A stretch of DNA of 34,480 nt from an uncultured Geobacter sp. (GCA_937860145.1 CALMBF010000021.1:1-34480); one strand, 5' to 3'. Numbered from the stretch's first letter, positions 1 through 10,876 are shown. A program made the numbers and translations. Notes: a model not told the origin generated them from the sequence alone.

Positions 1-2391
<2,391 letters not shown>

Positions 2392-2456
2392 GTTCGATAA
2401 TCTCCCGAAAAAATGTCTGTCGTAAAGATATTGAAAATATCACAAAGAGGTGGCCC

Positions 2457-2480
2457 CCCTCAAGTTAAAAGGGGGGTGGT
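2457..2480 (-). terminator. Weak GC hairpin between the secreted-protein gene and secA
   Basis: On the minus strand CCCCCCT and AGGGGGG are separated by about nine bases, followed after a few bases by CTCTTTGTG. The stem is GC-rich but the T-tract is poor, so this may be a weak terminator or a processing hairpin. It lies about 25 bases after the stop of the upstream gene and about 65 bases before secA. Confidence 0.35.
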
Positions 2481-2504
2481 GAGGCAACCGGGGAACGGGG
2501 CGGG

Positions 2505-3137
2505 CTAGCGGGGGAGCAGCTCCAGAAGGGCCGGGTACTCGGCAGACCAGTCGACCAGTTGCTGGCTCCGCTTCATGCTCTGGGCATTGAACGCCTCCAT
2601 CTCCTTCAGGTAGGCGGCGTAGTAGCCGTCATAGAGCTTGTTTTCCGCGGGCTGTCCGCTGGTTATGGCCTCCATGTGGTCATTGCAGAACTGGACGAAA
2701 TTGGTGGCCGTGGCAAGAAACCTGTCCAGCGCCAGGTGGTAGGGTTTTTCCACCTCGTCGTTGAGCCTGGCCAGGGGGACGAACCGTTCGTGTCCCCCCT
2801 CGACGAGCCGCCCCTTGACCTCGGCCACGTAGGAACTCAGGGCACCGGCGCTTCTCTCCGCCGCCGTCAATGCTTCCCGTGCGTCGAGGAGGAGCTTGAG
2901 CGAGTCCTTGGTCCGCTCCTGGGACATGATGTTCATCTGCTTGTCGAGACGTTCCAGGGCACGCCGCACCAGGACGGCATGGAGGGAGTGTTCGCCGGCA
3001 AGCCTCTCCGTCTCGAGCACGAGGATCTTTTCGGTCACGACCTCCAGGGGCTTGACCGTCGCCCCCCGTGCGGCGAGGGGCGAGGAGAGCAACAGCAGCG
3101 ACGCCAGAACGACTGCGGGTTTGAAAATCCTGGTCAT
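2505..3137 (-). CDS. Secreted helical protein of unknown function
   Basis: The protein is 210 residues when started at the ATG at 3137, which has GAGGTGACGGT just upstream; an in-frame ATG at 3182 would add 15 charged residues before the signal and is less likely. The N-terminus MTRIFKPAVVLASLLLLSSP with a following ARGA is a typical Sec signal peptide. The mature part is rich in Leu, Glu, Arg and Ala with heptad-like spacing and looks all-helical, as in four-helix or coiled periplasmic proteins. One Cys occurs near residue 160 (FVQFCNDHM). I recognise no catalytic motif or family. It lies between the PMI-type cupin and secA on the same strand and could be co-transcribed with them, but nothing ties it to either function. 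Confidence 0.8.
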   Translation of the reverse strand: MTRIFKPAVVLASLLLLSSPLAARGATVKPLEVVTEKILVLETERLAGEHSLHAVLVRRALERLDKQMNIMSQERTKDSLKLLLDAREALTAAERSAGALSSYVAEVKGRLVEGGHERFVPLARLNDEVEKPYHLALDRFLATATNFVQFCNDHMEAITSGQPAENKLYDGYYAAYLKEMEAFNAQSMKRSQQLVDWSAEYPALLELLPR

Positions 3138-3219
3138 ACCGTCACCTCGACTACCGGTCAGACAATGGGTGCGCCGCCGCACACCGGCCCCGGTTCAGGG
3201 CGGGCACCATGACGTTCCA

Positions 3220-3582
3220 TTACTCGGCAGGAGCCTCTTCCGGGCAACGGTTGTAATCGTCCTGGAAGCGGACGATGTCGTCCTCACCCAGGTACTCGCC
3301 GCTCTGCACCTCGATGATCACCAGGGGGATGACCCCGGGGTTCTCCAGGCGATGGTTCTGCCCCATGGGGATGAAGGTGGACTCGTTGATGTTGACGATC
3401 TTCTCCTCCTCGCCGCAGGTCACTTTGGCGGTACCGGAGACGACGATCCAGTGCTCGCTGCGGTGGTGGTGCATCTGCAGGGAGAGCCGCTGCCCCGGCT
3501 TCACCTCGATCCGCTTGATCTTGTAGCTCCCCTGCTCATCCAGGACCGTGTAGGTTCCCCAGGGCCGTTCCCCTCGTTCCAT
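3220..3582 (-). CDS. Stand-alone mannose-6-phosphate isomerase type II cupin domain
   Basis: The 120-residue protein matches the C-terminal cupin half of bifunctional ManC/WbpW-type enzymes (mannose-1-phosphate guanylyltransferase/phosphomannose isomerase). It begins [20 protein letters not shown] and contains the metal-binding cupin motif [17 protein letters not shown] (His38-40, Glu43, His44) and the second cupin motif around [11 protein letters not shown]. The guanylyltransferase half is absent: upstream is rfbD, not a nucleotidyltransferase. The start is fixed by GGGAGG five bases before the ATG. With rfbD 44 bases upstream, it plausibly serves nucleotide-sugar supply for surface polysaccharide. 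Catalytic isomerase activity is inferred from the family; some stand-alone copies may have other roles. Confidence 0.85.
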   Translation of the reverse strand: MERGERPWGTYTVLDEQGSYKIKRIEVKPGQRLSLQMHHHRSEHWIVVSGTAKVTCGEEEKIVNINESTFIPMGQNHRLENPGVIPLVIIEVQSGEYLGEDDIVRFQDDYNRCPEEAPAE

Positions 3583-3626
3583 GTTCCCCTCCCGAAATGC
3601 GGCGTTTCCGCGAAAATGTGATGTCG

Positions 3627-4466
3627 TTACTTCCCGGTCGCTGTTCGTGCCTGCAGGTACTGTTTCAGCGCTTCCCGCCACGGCTGGGGCCGGAACCCCG
3701 TGTCCCTCTCCAGCTTGCCGCAGTCCAGGGTGGAGTAGAGCGGCCGGCGGGCGGGCCGGTTCAGCTGCTCCGTGGTCATGGCATTGACCGTCACGACAAG
3801 GCCGCTTTCGGCGAAAATCGCCTTGGCGAAGTCGTTCCAGGAACAGAAGCCGCTGTTGGCGACGTGGTAGGTGCCGGTGCACCCCGTGTCCAGCAGTGCC
3901 TTGATCGCCCGGGCCAGGTCCCGGGTGAAGGTTGGGGAGCCGACCTGGTCGTCCACCACGGCAAGTTCGCTCCGCTCCGAAGCCAGGCGGAGCATGGTCT
4001 CGACGAAGTTCTTGCCGTGGAGCCCGTAGAGCCACTGGGTCCTGACGATCAGGTGCGCCGGCGCCATGGCGGCATTCAGCTCCCCGGCCAGTTTGGATTC
4101 GCCGTACATGCTCAGGGGGCCGACCGGGTCGTCCTCCAGGTAGGGCTCCCCCTTGGAGCCGTCGAAGACGTAGTCGGTGCTCACCTGCACCAGCGTGGCG
4201 CCGATCTCCCGCGCGGTCAGGGCAAGGAGGCCGACCCCCTCGCCGTTGACGGCCATCGCGGTCTCCACGTTGCTCTCGCAACCGTCCACATCCGTGTAGG
4301 CCGCGGAATTGACGATGACCCTCGGCTTCAGGGTGAGGAGCGCCTTGCGCACCGACACCAGGTCGGTGATATCCAGCTCAGGCAGATCGAGCCCGCGCAC
4401 ATCGCCCTGCAGGACCTCCATCAGGTCGTGGCCGAGCATGCCGTTTGCACCTACAACAAGTATCAT
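3627..4466 (-). CDS. rfbD: dTDP-4-dehydrorhamnose reductase
   Basis: RfbD/RmlD carries out the last step of dTDP-L-rhamnose synthesis, NAD(P)H reduction of dTDP-4-dehydrorhamnose in the cytoplasm. The 279-residue sequence has the full family signature: Rossmann glycine motif GANGMLG (6-12), [12 protein letters not shown], the STDYVFDG segment near 96-103, and the catalytic YGESK (Tyr121, Lys125). Length is normal. The ATG is preceded by AGGAGGG at good spacing. It follows lptD by 60 bases and precedes the PMI-type cupin, giving a small cell-surface group (LPS transport plus sugar-nucleotide synthesis). The other rml genes (A, B, C) are not in the window. Confidence 0.95.
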   Translation of the reverse strand: MILVVGANGMLGHDLMEVLQGDVRGLDLPELDITDLVSVRKALLTLKPRVIVNSAAYTDVDGCESNVETAMAVNGEGVGLLALTAREIGATLVQVSTDYVFDGSKGEPYLEDDPVGPLSMYGESKLAGELNAAMAPAHLIVRTQWLYGLHGKNFVETMLRLASERSELAVVDDQVGSPTFTRDLARAIKALLDTGCTGTYHVANSGFCSWNDFAKAIFAESGLVVTVNAMTTEQLNRPARRPLYSTLDCGKLERDTGFRPQPWREALKQYLQARTATGK

Positions 4467-4526
4467 GAAATCCCTCCTGAATGTCAGTGTGAAGCGGGCA
4501 GCACTCCGTCAGCGGCCCCGGCCGGG

Positions 4527-6584
4527 TCAGAACGCCCGTAGCGGGCCGATGGGCCCGAGCCCTGCCAGGGTGAAGCCGAACGTCAGCTCCTTGTTGTCCG
4601 GCCGGTCCCGGTAGGTGACGTTGAAACTCCAGCACTGGTGCTTGTAGTCGATGGAGTACAGCGTTTCGAGAAAACCCGGCTTGTCGAAGGAGTACCTCCC
4701 CATGGCCGAGAAGGAGAACGGCTGCAGGTCCACGTAGGAGAAGCGCCCCTCCAGGTAATCCAGCCTGCCCTGGGCGTGGTGCCAGGAGAGGCCGAGGCTG
4801 TTCCCCTTCGGCCCTCCACCGTCCACGCCGAGGGAGGCATTGGTCAGGCTGCCGGTATAGGGGCTGATCCGCAGGTCGGTCAGCAGCCGGAGGGGGGGGA
4901 GCGGAAAGAGCTCCGCCTTGAGCCGCGTGTCGGCAAAGGGGTGGCCGTCATCGGCCAGCACGAGCAGGTCGCGGCGCTCGCCGCTCAGCTGGTACCCCTG
5001 GCTGACGGTAAGACGGAGCAGGTCGCGGTACCTCACCCCGTCGTTTCCGGTGATTTTGCCGGTGACGAGATTATACAGGGAGAGCGTCACCACCTGGCCG
5101 GTGGTCGGCCGGTCGTCGAAGTCGAAAAACGGCAGGCCCGACTCGTCCCGCTTCTCGCGGAACTCGTAGGTCACTTCGGGGACGACGTGATGCCTGAACG
5201 CCCCCATCTCCCCGGCGGAAATTGGGTAGGTCCGTGCCAGTTCCGTCCGCAGGGCAATCCCCCCCTCGGCCGCCCCCTGGCCGTGCCAGCCGTCGGCGCC
5301 GGTCGCCGCGGTGGCATGGTAGAGCCTCTGGCCGTACCCTCCCCAGAGGCGGCCCGCAAGCACGTCGCCTGCCTGCAGGGCATAGGTGAGCCGGGGGGTG
5401 AGGCTGAAACGCTGGCCGCTGCCGCCGACCTCCCGCTCCATCTGGACGATGGAGGAGTCAAAGGAGACGTACAGGGGGGTGGAGCCGACCGGCGCACCCG
5501 TCCCGGTCAGGCTGAGGAACGGGAGCTTCTGCAGGGTCGCCCGGTTGTTGGCCGCGTCCAGGTCGTCGATGAAGTCGACCCCGCCGGTCACCAGGAGGCT
5601 CTCACTCCTGTGGCTGAGAAAGGCGGTCGTGCCCAGGAACTGCCTGTTGTACTCGCCGCTGGCCTCGCCGTAGTCGCGATAGTAGTCCCTGTCCAGGGTC
5701 AGGTTGGCATCGGCCCGCCAGTAGGTGTCGGCGGAGAAGTTCAGCTGCTGCTTCACCCCCAGGTCGCCACGGAACCGGTCCTGCTGCGTATCGTAGATCA
5801 GGTAGGCACGGTTCATGCCATGCCCGCCATTGGCACTCAGGTACCGGTACTCCGCCCCCACGCCCACACCCCGCTTCGACTGGAGGTCGAGATCGAAGGT
5901 TGCGTCGCTGCTGGGGGAGATGGCCCAGTAGTAGGGGATGTCGAGGAAGACCCCCTTCTTGCTCGAATTGCCGAAGCGGGGGAAGAAGAAGCCCGACTGA
6001 CGCTCCGTCAGCACCGGGAAGACGATGTAGGGGAGCCAGAACACGGGGGTCTCCCCCAGGTAGAAGTAGGCGTTGCGGCCGGTGGCGAAATCGTCCATGG
6101 TGACCTTCAGGTCGTCCAGCACGAATTTCCACGCCGGCTTCTCGGCATCGCAGGTGGTGATGCTCCCCTGGCGCACCCGGTAGTCCTGCTCCCCCGTCTT
6201 CTCTATCGCTCCCCCCCGCAGGTGCAGGTTGTTCTTCTTGACGAACAGGTGACCGTTCTCAACCGTGCCGGTGCGGGGACCGACCTGCAGGGTGGCGCTG
6301 TCGCCCGTCAGGACGTCACCATCCCTGAGGATCTTCACCCCACCCAAGGCCTTGACCACCCCCTCGCCCCGCAGGTACGCGGCCATGTCGGCATACAGCC
6401 TCATGCCGCTCCAGAGGAGCTCCACGTTGCCATCGGCGCGGATGACATCGTCCTTCTGGTCGTGGGCAAGCCGGTCCGCCTGGAGCCGCACCTCGCCCTG
6501 CGGCGGGGGGGGCTGGTCAGCCGCGAGCGCCGGTGCGGAACATGCCGTTGCCAGGAGAAAGGAAAGGAAAACTCTGCGTACCAC
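4527..6584 (-). CDS. lptD: LPS-assembly outer-membrane protein LptD
   Basis: LptD forms the outer-membrane barrel that, with LptE, inserts lipopolysaccharide into the outer leaflet. Started at the GTG at 6584 (GAGG five bases upstream) it has 685 residues; GTG at 6590 would add two. A signal peptide (hydrophobic VFLSFLLATACSAPALA) is followed by an LptA-like OstA_N domain (roughly residues 30-130, with DGDVLTGDSATLQVGPRTG), then the LptD barrel with conserved FPRFGNSSKKGVFLDIPYYW. It ends in Phe, as outer-membrane barrels do. The mature part has only two Cys (ITTCDAEK and HQCWSF), against four in E. coli LptD, so at most one disulfide can form. It starts 26 bases after folC stops and is probably co-transcribed with it. 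Confidence 0.95.
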   Translation of the reverse strand: MVRRVFLSFLLATACSAPALAADQPPPPQGEVRLQADRLAHDQKDDVIRADGNVELLWSGMRLYADMAAYLRGEGVVKALGGVKILRDGDVLTGDSATLQVGPRTGTVENGHLFVKKNNLHLRGGAIEKTGEQDYRVRQGSITTCDAEKPAWKFVLDDLKVTMDDFATGRNAYFYLGETPVFWLPYIVFPVLTERQSGFFFPRFGNSSKKGVFLDIPYYWAISPSSDATFDLDLQSKRGVGVGAEYRYLSANGGHGMNRAYLIYDTQQDRFRGDLGVKQQLNFSADTYWRADANLTLDRDYYRDYGEASGEYNRQFLGTTAFLSHRSESLLVTGGVDFIDDLDAANNRATLQKLPFLSLTGTGAPVGSTPLYVSFDSSIVQMEREVGGSGQRFSLTPRLTYALQAGDVLAGRLWGGYGQRLYHATAATGADGWHGQGAAEGGIALRTELARTYPISAGEMGAFRHHVVPEVTYEFREKRDESGLPFFDFDDRPTTGQVVTLSLYNLVTGKITGNDGVRYRDLLRLTVSQGYQLSGERRDLLVLADDGHPFADTRLKAELFPLPPLRLLTDLRISPYTGSLTNASLGVDGGGPKGNSLGLSWHHAQGRLDYLEGRFSYVDLQPFSFSAMGRYSFDKPGFLETLYSIDYKHQCWSFNVTYRDRPDNKELTFGFTLAGLGPIGPLRAF

Positions 6585-6610
6585 CTGCACCTCAAAAGGA
6601 TAAAGGGGGG

Positions 6611-7885
6611 TCACCCCCGAATCGGCATGAACTCCCTGCCGGTCAGAATCGAACGTGCCTCGCCGACGGTGAAGAGCGACCCGCAGACGAGCACGAGGTC
6701 CCCCTCCCCCGCCAGCCCGCCGGCCACCTCCAGGCCGTGGCCCACCGTGCCGCCAATGGCGGCGGCGCTCCCCCGCTCCCGGCAGAAACCGGCAAGGGTC
6801 TCCGCCGGCAGGGCCCGCTCCAGGGTCGGCTCGACGGCAATGACCTCTGCAGCAAGGGGGAGCAGCGGCTCCAGCAGCTCCTGCCAGTCCTTGTCGGCCA
6901 TCACGCCGACGACCAGGAGCAGGCGCCGGTACGCCATGTCGGCCAGGGAGTCGGCCAGCGCCGCCGCGCCGGCCGGGTTGTGGGCCCCGTCCAGCAGTAT
7001 TGGCGGAGGGCCGGGGAAGAGCTCCATCCTCCCGGGCCACCGGGCGGCCGCCACGCCGCTGCGCAGGTCCCCATCATCGACGATGAACGCGGGGGCGCCG
7101 AGCAGCCGTGCCGCCGTGACGGCGCAGGCCATGTTGACCACCTGGAAGCGCCCCCGCAGGCCGGGGACGAGCCCGTCCAGGAGATAGTCGCCGACCCGGT
7201 AGACGAATCCCCCCCCCGCCTTCTCGCAGCTGAAATCCTCACCCCAGAGATGGCACGGGGCACCGGCCGCGGCGGCGGCTCTCCGTATGGTCTCAAGCGC
7301 CTCCGGGGGCTGGGGGGCGATCACCACCGGCCGTCCGCTCCGGATAATGCCGGCCTTCTCCCCTGCGATCGCCCCGAGGGTCTCCCCCAGGTACTGGCAG
7401 TGGTCGTAACTGACGGGGGTGATGACTGCCAGGAGGCCGTCGCTCACATTGGTGGCATCCCAGCGCCCCCCCATGCCGGCCTCCATGATGGCCAGGTCCA
7501 CCTCCTGCTCGGCAAAGAGCAGGAACCCCATGGCCGTGACGATCTCGAAAAAAGTCGCTTCCGCAGGCGCCACGGCCAGCACCCGGCGGGCAACGGCGGC
7601 GACATCGTCCTCGGCTGCTTCGGCACCATCGATGCGGAATCTTTCTGTAAAATTCGACAGATGGGGAGAAGAGAAGAAGGCCGTCCGGTAACCGGCGGCG
7701 GACATGATCGATGCCAGGAACGACCCCGTCGACCCCTTGCCGTTCGTCCCGGCTATCTGCACCGTTGCCAGCCGCTCCTGGGGATTGCCGAGACGGGAGA
7801 GGATTTCGCGTATCCGCTCCAGCCCCGGCCTGATGCCGAACCGGCCGCGGGCGTAAATATGGGCAAGGATCTCACCGTAGGTCAT
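6611..7885 (-). CDS. folC: Bifunctional folylpolyglutamate/dihydrofolate synthase
   Basis: FolC ligates glutamate to dihydropteroate and to folates in the cytoplasm, using ATP. The 424-residue protein begins MTYGEILAHIYARGRFGI, a usual start for this family. It carries the Mur-ligase-type P-loop GTNGKGST (46-53), the SSPHLSNFTERFRIDG loop, the Mg-binding LAIMEAGMGGRWDATN segment and the C-terminal DGAHNPAGAAAL motif. No Shine-Dalgarno precedes the ATG at 7885. Instead a TATAAT hexamer ends ten bases before it, so the mRNA is probably nearly leaderless. An upstream in-frame ATG at 7975 would add 30 residues and lies across the accD terminator, so I do not favour it. lptD follows 26 bases downstream. 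Confidence 0.96.
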   Translation of the reverse strand: MTYGEILAHIYARGRFGIRPGLERIREILSRLGNPQERLATVQIAGTNGKGSTGSFLASIMSAAGYRTAFFSSPHLSNFTERFRIDGAEAAEDDVAAVARRVLAVAPAEATFFEIVTAMGFLLFAEQEVDLAIMEAGMGGRWDATNVSDGLLAVITPVSYDHCQYLGETLGAIAGEKAGIIRSGRPVVIAPQPPEALETIRRAAAAAGAPCHLWGEDFSCEKAGGGFVYRVGDYLLDGLVPGLRGRFQVVNMACAVTAARLLGAPAFIVDDGDLRSGVAAARWPGRMELFPGPPPILLDGAHNPAGAAALADSLADMAYRRLLLVVGVMADKDWQELLEPLLPLAAEVIAVEPTLERALPAETLAGFCRERGSAAAIGGTVGHGLEVAGGLAGEGDLVLVCGSLFTVGEARSILTGREFMPIRG

Positions 7886-7895
7886 TGCGCCGGGA

Positions 7896-7924
7896 ATTAT
7901 AAGGAATAGAGGTGGGAAAGTCGA
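7896..7924 (-). promoter_or_regulatory. Predicted sigma70 promoter of folC-lptD
   Basis: On the minus strand TCGACT, a 17-base spacer, then a perfect TATAAT. The -10 ends ten bases before the folC ATG, placing transcription start only about three to five bases upstream of the start codon. It lies just downstream of the accD terminator, consistent with a fresh start of transcription. Confidence 0.65.
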
Positions 7925-7958
7925 GGAATTTGGCTCCCGGTGGGGGTCGTGCCGGCAC

Positions 7959-7991
7959 AAAAAAACCTCCGGCACGGGTATGCCGGAGGTT
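7959..7991 (-). terminator. Rho-independent terminator of accD
   Basis: An 11-bp perfect stem (AACCTCCGGCA pairing with TGCCGGAGGTT) with a six-base loop is followed on the minus strand by seven Ts. It lies 24 bases after the accD stop and separates accD from folC. Confidence 0.93.
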
Positions 7992-8015
7992 CGTGACTAG
8001 TCGTGCTCGTGCGGC

Positions 8016-8873
8016 TCAGGCAGCCACCCTGCAGAGCATGCCGAGGATCCTGGCCAGGGTCGCCTTCATCTCCTTCCGCTCCACGATGATATCCACCATG
8101 CCGTGGTCCAGGAGGTACTCGGCCCTCTGGAACCCTTCGGGGAGCTTGGCGCGGATAGTCTGCTCGATGACCCGGGGGCCGGCGAAACCGATGAGCGCCT
8201 TCGGCTCGGCGATGTTCACGTCGCCCAGCATGGCGAAACTGGCCGTGACCCCGCCGGTGGTGGGGTCGGTGAGGATGGAGATGAAGGGGAGCCCCTTGGC
8301 CTTCAGCTTTGCCAGGGCCGCGGAGGTCTTGGCCATCTGCATGAGGGAGAGGATGCTCTCCTGCATCCGGGCGCCACCCGAGGCGGAGACCACGATCACC
8401 GGGGTATTGTTCTCCAGTCCCCGCTCGATGGCCCGGGTGATCTTCTCGCCGACCACGCTCCCCATGCTCCCCCCCATGAAGGAGAAGTCGAACACCGCCA
8501 ACTGGACCTTCAGCCCCTCGATGGTCCCCTCGCCGCAGATGATGGCATCCTTGGAGCCCCCCTTGGCCACGGCGGCGTCGATGCGCGACTGGTAGCTCTT
8601 GGAGTCCTTGAAGTCGAGGAAGTCCACGGAGACCATGCCGGCGTCGTACTCGCTGAAGCTCCCCCCATCGAGGAGGAGGTCGATCCGCTTGCGGGCGGAA
8701 ACGCGGAAATGGTGGCCGCACTTGGGACAGACGTTCAGGTTGGACTCAAGGTCCTTGGTGATGAGGGATTCGCTGCATGATGGGCACTTGGTCCAGAGCC
8801 CTTCGGGGACCTTTACCTTCTTATCCTCTTTGCTTACCGCCATCGGCGCCTTGTCTCGTTTGAACCAGGCCAT
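8016..8873 (-). CDS. accD: Acetyl-CoA carboxylase carboxyltransferase subunit beta
   Basis: AccD pairs with AccA to transfer the carboxyl group from biotin to acetyl-CoA, the first committed step of fatty-acid synthesis. The 285-residue protein has the N-terminal zinc ribbon (CPSC at 30-33, CPKC at 49-52) followed by the carboxyltransferase core, including [29 protein letters not shown] and [17 protein letters not shown] chose the ATG at 8873, which has GAGG six bases upstream; a TTG two codons earlier is less likely. It has its own predicted promoter and a strong terminator, so it is probably monocistronic although it sits between trpA and folC. Confidence 0.97.
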   Translation of the reverse strand: MAWFKRDKAPMAVSKEDKKVKVPEGLWTKCPSCSESLITKDLESNLNVCPKCGHHFRVSARKRIDLLLDGGSFSEYDAGMVSVDFLDFKDSKSYQSRIDAAVAKGGSKDAIICGEGTIEGLKVQLAVFDFSFMGGSMGSVVGEKITRAIERGLENNTPVIVVSASGGARMQESILSLMQMAKTSAALAKLKAKGLPFISILTDPTTGGVTASFAMLGDVNIAEPKALIGFAGPRVIEQTIRAKLPEGFQRAEYLLDHGMVDIIVERKEMKATLARILGMLCRVAA

Positions 8874-8941
8874 TGTCAACCTCGCATGGGGTACCGCACC
8901 GGTACCGGCAGATTTTGTAGTGATAACTTAACGGGTGGGGG

Positions 8942-8970
8942 ATTTTAGCATCAGTAAACGACTCTGGCAA
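8942..8970 (-). promoter_or_regulatory. Predicted sigma70 promoter of accD
   Basis: On the minus strand TTGCCA, 17 bases, TAAAAT, about 70 bases upstream of the accD ATG, within the 127-base trpA-accD gap. Spacing is ideal and each hexamer differs from consensus by only one or two bases. Confidence 0.65.
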
Positions 8971-9000
8971 CAGAAATGGCGCCGGACCGGGGGACCGGGT

Positions 9001-9801
9001 TCAGGAGGCGCTCTCCACCCCGGCCTTCAGGCCGGCGACGGCGGCACGGACCCGGCTGACCAGTTCGTCCCCCCCCCCCTGCTCGAAGAGCTTGACCAGG
9101 GCACTCCCCACCACCACGCCGTCGGCCACCGCGGCCACCGTGGCGGCCTGTTCCGGCGTGGAGATGCCGAAGCCGACGGCCACCGGCAGGCTGGCCCGGG
9201 CACGGATCCTCTCCACCATGGTGCCGATATCCTCGGCGACCGAACTCCTGGCGCCGGTGACGCCGGCAACGGAGACATAGTAGATGAATCCCCGGCCGAC
9301 CCGTTTCACCTTGTCGATGCGCGACCCATCGGAGGTCGGGGTGAGGAGGGAGATCAGGTCGATCCCGGAGGCATCGGACAGGCGGCTGAATTCGCCCGCC
9401 TCCTCCGGCGGCAGGTCCACCAGGAGGACGCCGTCCACCCCGGCGGCCGCCGCGTCGCGGCAGAACCGCTCAGGCCCGTAGATGAACACCGGGTTGTAGT
9501 ACCCCATGAGGAGGATGGGGACGTCGCATCCCCGACGCACCCTTTTTACCATGGCTAAAATGGCGGCAAGGGTAGTGCCGCCGGCAAGCGCCCGCTCGGA
9601 AGAGAGCTGGATGGTCGGGCCGTCGGCCATGGGGTCGGAAAAGGGCATCCCCAGCTCGATGATGTCGGCACCGGCAGCGGCCATCTCCGGGATGAGCCGC
9701 TCGGTCAGGGCCAGGTCCGGATCTCCTGCGGTAATGAAGGTCACCAGCGCCTTGCGCCGCGCCTTTTTCAACTGTGCAAACGTTTTCCCGATCCTGCTCA
9801 T
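9001..9801 (-). CDS. trpA: Tryptophan synthase alpha subunit
   Basis: TrpA cleaves indole-3-glycerol phosphate to indole and glyceraldehyde-3-phosphate and channels indole to TrpB. The 266-residue protein starts [20 protein letters not shown]. The two catalytic acids are in their usual places: Glu49 ([11 protein letters not shown]) and Asp60 (PMADGPTIQ). Later motifs are [24 protein letters not shown] and the phosphate-binding GFGIS segment. GGAG lies at good spacing before the ATG at 9801; the frame is open upstream but that region is the antisense of the neighbouring gene. Its normal partner trpB is about 1.3 kb upstream, separated by a transglycosylase gene and repeats, so TrpA is probably transcribed from the promoter at 10713-10741. 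Confidence 0.97.
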   Translation of the reverse strand: MSRIGKTFAQLKKARRKALVTFITAGDPDLALTERLIPEMAAAGADIIELGMPFSDPMADGPTIQLSSERALAGGTTLAAILAMVKRVRRGCDVPILLMGYYNPVFIYGPERFCRDAAAAGVDGVLLVDLPPEEAGEFSRLSDASGIDLISLLTPTSDGSRIDKVKRVGRGFIYYVSVAGVTGARSSVAEDIGTMVERIRARASLPVAVGFGISTPEQAATVAAVADGVVVGSALVKLFEQGGGDELVSRVRAAVAGLKAGVESAS

Positions 9802-9869
9802 GCAAACTCCGGACAGATGGTAGTTGGTTCCTCCCGCGGGGAGACCGGGGGAGCTCGCAGCCGGCCCCG

Positions 9870-10502
9870 TCAGAGGCTGGCCGTCTTCATCTCGACGCCA
9901 GGCTGGAGCGGCTCTCTCGACATCCGCGCCAGGATCTCCCGGCGGTACTTGCGGATTTTTGCCTCGTACATCCTGGCCTGCTTCCCCGTCCCGCAGTAGA
10001 GGCGTTTCGCGTCGGACAGGTCGCCGTCGGCAACCTTGAGCTTGACCTTCAGCTCCCGGACCGCCGCCTCGGCGCACCTATCATCGTGTTTCATCTCTTC
10101 GGGGGCGTAGCCGTGACTCTTCACCCGCTCCGGCATCAGCTGCCAAACCCCCACTGCTCCCCGGGAGGATACGGCCCGGGCCGACAGGGCATGTCCGCCC
10201 GTCTCCGCCAGGGCTATCTCGGCCAGGTCGATCGGCTTGAACGGGGTACCGATGGTTTTCTCGTAACAGAGGTAGGCCAGCCGGTGCGCCCTCTCCCGGG
10301 ATGTCCGCAGGGCGAAGGCGGCGGTAATGGCAGGCACCTGGTGCTGCCGTTCAAGTCTGTCCATCTCCTCTTCCCGTTGTTTGCGGGCAGCCTCTTCGGT
10401 TGTGGCGGGGGGATTTGCAGCCTGGAATGCGTTGAGCGAGGCCTGATTGTTGGTCACGGCGATCAGGAACAGGAGGGCAAGAATTAGTAATGATATTCGC
10501 AT
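9870..10502 (-). CDS. Small lytic transglycosylase-like (SLT domain) protein
   Basis: A 210-residue protein with a short SLT/lysozyme-like fold. Residues 3-16 are a hydrophobic signal or anchor, then a charged helical linker, then [29 protein letters not shown]: the catalytic Glu is Glu100 (AETGG) and the S..GA.G..QLMP motif spans 112-124. A C-terminal [19 protein letters not shown] resembles the YN.G/Y region of the family, with Cys where Asn is usual. It probably cleaves peptidoglycan glycan strands in the periplasm. The start is uncertain: the ATG at 10502 best precedes the signal, but no clear Shine-Dalgarno is seen, and the frame is open further upstream (ATGs near 10628). It lies between trpB and trpA, 68 bases before trpA, although it has no part in tryptophan synthesis. 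Confidence 0.82.
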   Translation of the reverse strand: MRISLLILALLFLIAVTNNQASLNAFQAANPPATTEEAARKQREEEMDRLERQHQVPAITAAFALRTSRERAHRLAYLCYEKTIGTPFKPIDLAEIALAETGGHALSARAVSSRGAVGVWQLMPERVKSHGYAPEEMKHDDRCAEAAVRELKVKLKVADGDLSDAKRLYCGTGKQARMYEAKIRKYRREILARMSREPLQPGVEMKTASL

Positions 10503-10712
10503 AGGTAATGAGTGTGGAAGCGTAAGTGGCTTTGCCGGCTGCCGGGGTGGACATCGACTCCTGTCCAGCGGCGGGGAGGTGGCTGCAGGGATGCCGGCGG
10601 GGAACTCCTTTCGTGGCTGAATTTCGTTCATGAGACGCATCAAGGGCATTAAACGCCAAAAGGCCCCGCAAAAGGACCTTTCTCTCGACACGCTCTCTAT
10701 GAGCGATAAGGG
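10503..10712 (-). other. Structured ~200-base leader of the transglycosylase-trpA unit
   Basis: Between the predicted promoter and the ATG at 10502 lie about 200 bases. They hold a small CGCTC/GAGCG hairpin near the 5' end, a terminator-like hairpin (separate entry) and an AAAGGAG that is not followed by a start codon at normal distance. The frame of the transglycosylase stays open through the leader, so a longer protein cannot be excluded. No Trp-rich leader peptide was found. Confidence 0.5.
10658..10681 (-). promoter_or_regulatory. Terminator-like hairpin in the leader
   Basis: On the minus strand AAAGGTCC pairs with GGGCCTTT (eight pairs, one G-U) around a TTTTGCG loop, followed by TTGGCGTTT. 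It begins about 25 bases after the predicted transcription start. The tail is only partly T-rich, so it could be an attenuator or simply a 5' stabilising hairpin. Confidence 0.4.
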
Positions 10713-10772
10713 TATATACCCCGCAACCGGGGCACTGTCAACCAACTTTTTTTACTTTTTCTTTATTTTCAA
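10713..10772 (-). promoter_or_regulatory. Strong predicted promoter with UP element
   Basis: On the minus strand TTGACA (10741-10736), exactly 17 bases, TATATA (10718-10713). Upstream of the -35, bases 10742-10772 are almost pure A-tracts on the template-independent (minus) strand, as in an UP element. The -10 lies inside a perfect 12-bp palindrome GGGTATATACCC (10710-10721), and the spacer holds CCCCG/CGGGG. This is the best core promoter in the window and would drive the transglycosylase gene and trpA. Confidence 0.75.
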
Positions 10773-10833
10773 GTGGTTACAGCGGCGTAAACAGCTTGTT
10801 TCCCTGAATTGCGCCCCCACCCCCTCACCTTAT

Positions 10834-10854
10834 CCCTCTCACAAAGGGAGAGGG
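10834..10854. repeat. CCCTCTC/GAGAGGG dyad, common intergenic repeat type
   Basis: A 7-bp dyad (CCCTCTC and GAGAGGG, 7-base loop) preceded by CCCCTCACCTTAT. The wording resembles a short repeat found between genes in many bacteria. It is one of three repeat types packed between trpB and the transglycosylase promoter. Confidence 0.6.
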
Positions 10855-10876
10855 TAAACAAGCCAGTAAGTGAAAC

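Noticed and set aside
2400-2450. Rex-type site (TTGTGA...) upstream of secA
   Set aside because: Only the left half-site fits; the right half does not match TCACAA at the required distance.
4638-7187. 849-codon open frame on the plus strand across lptD and folC
   Set aside because: It spans two well-supported genes on the other strand, crosses their junction and has no protein-like features.
10351-10671. 106-codon minus-strand frame in the transglycosylase leader as a separate small gene
   Set aside because: It overlaps the start of the transglycosylase gene in another frame, has no good ribosome site at its first ATG and its product is not protein-like.
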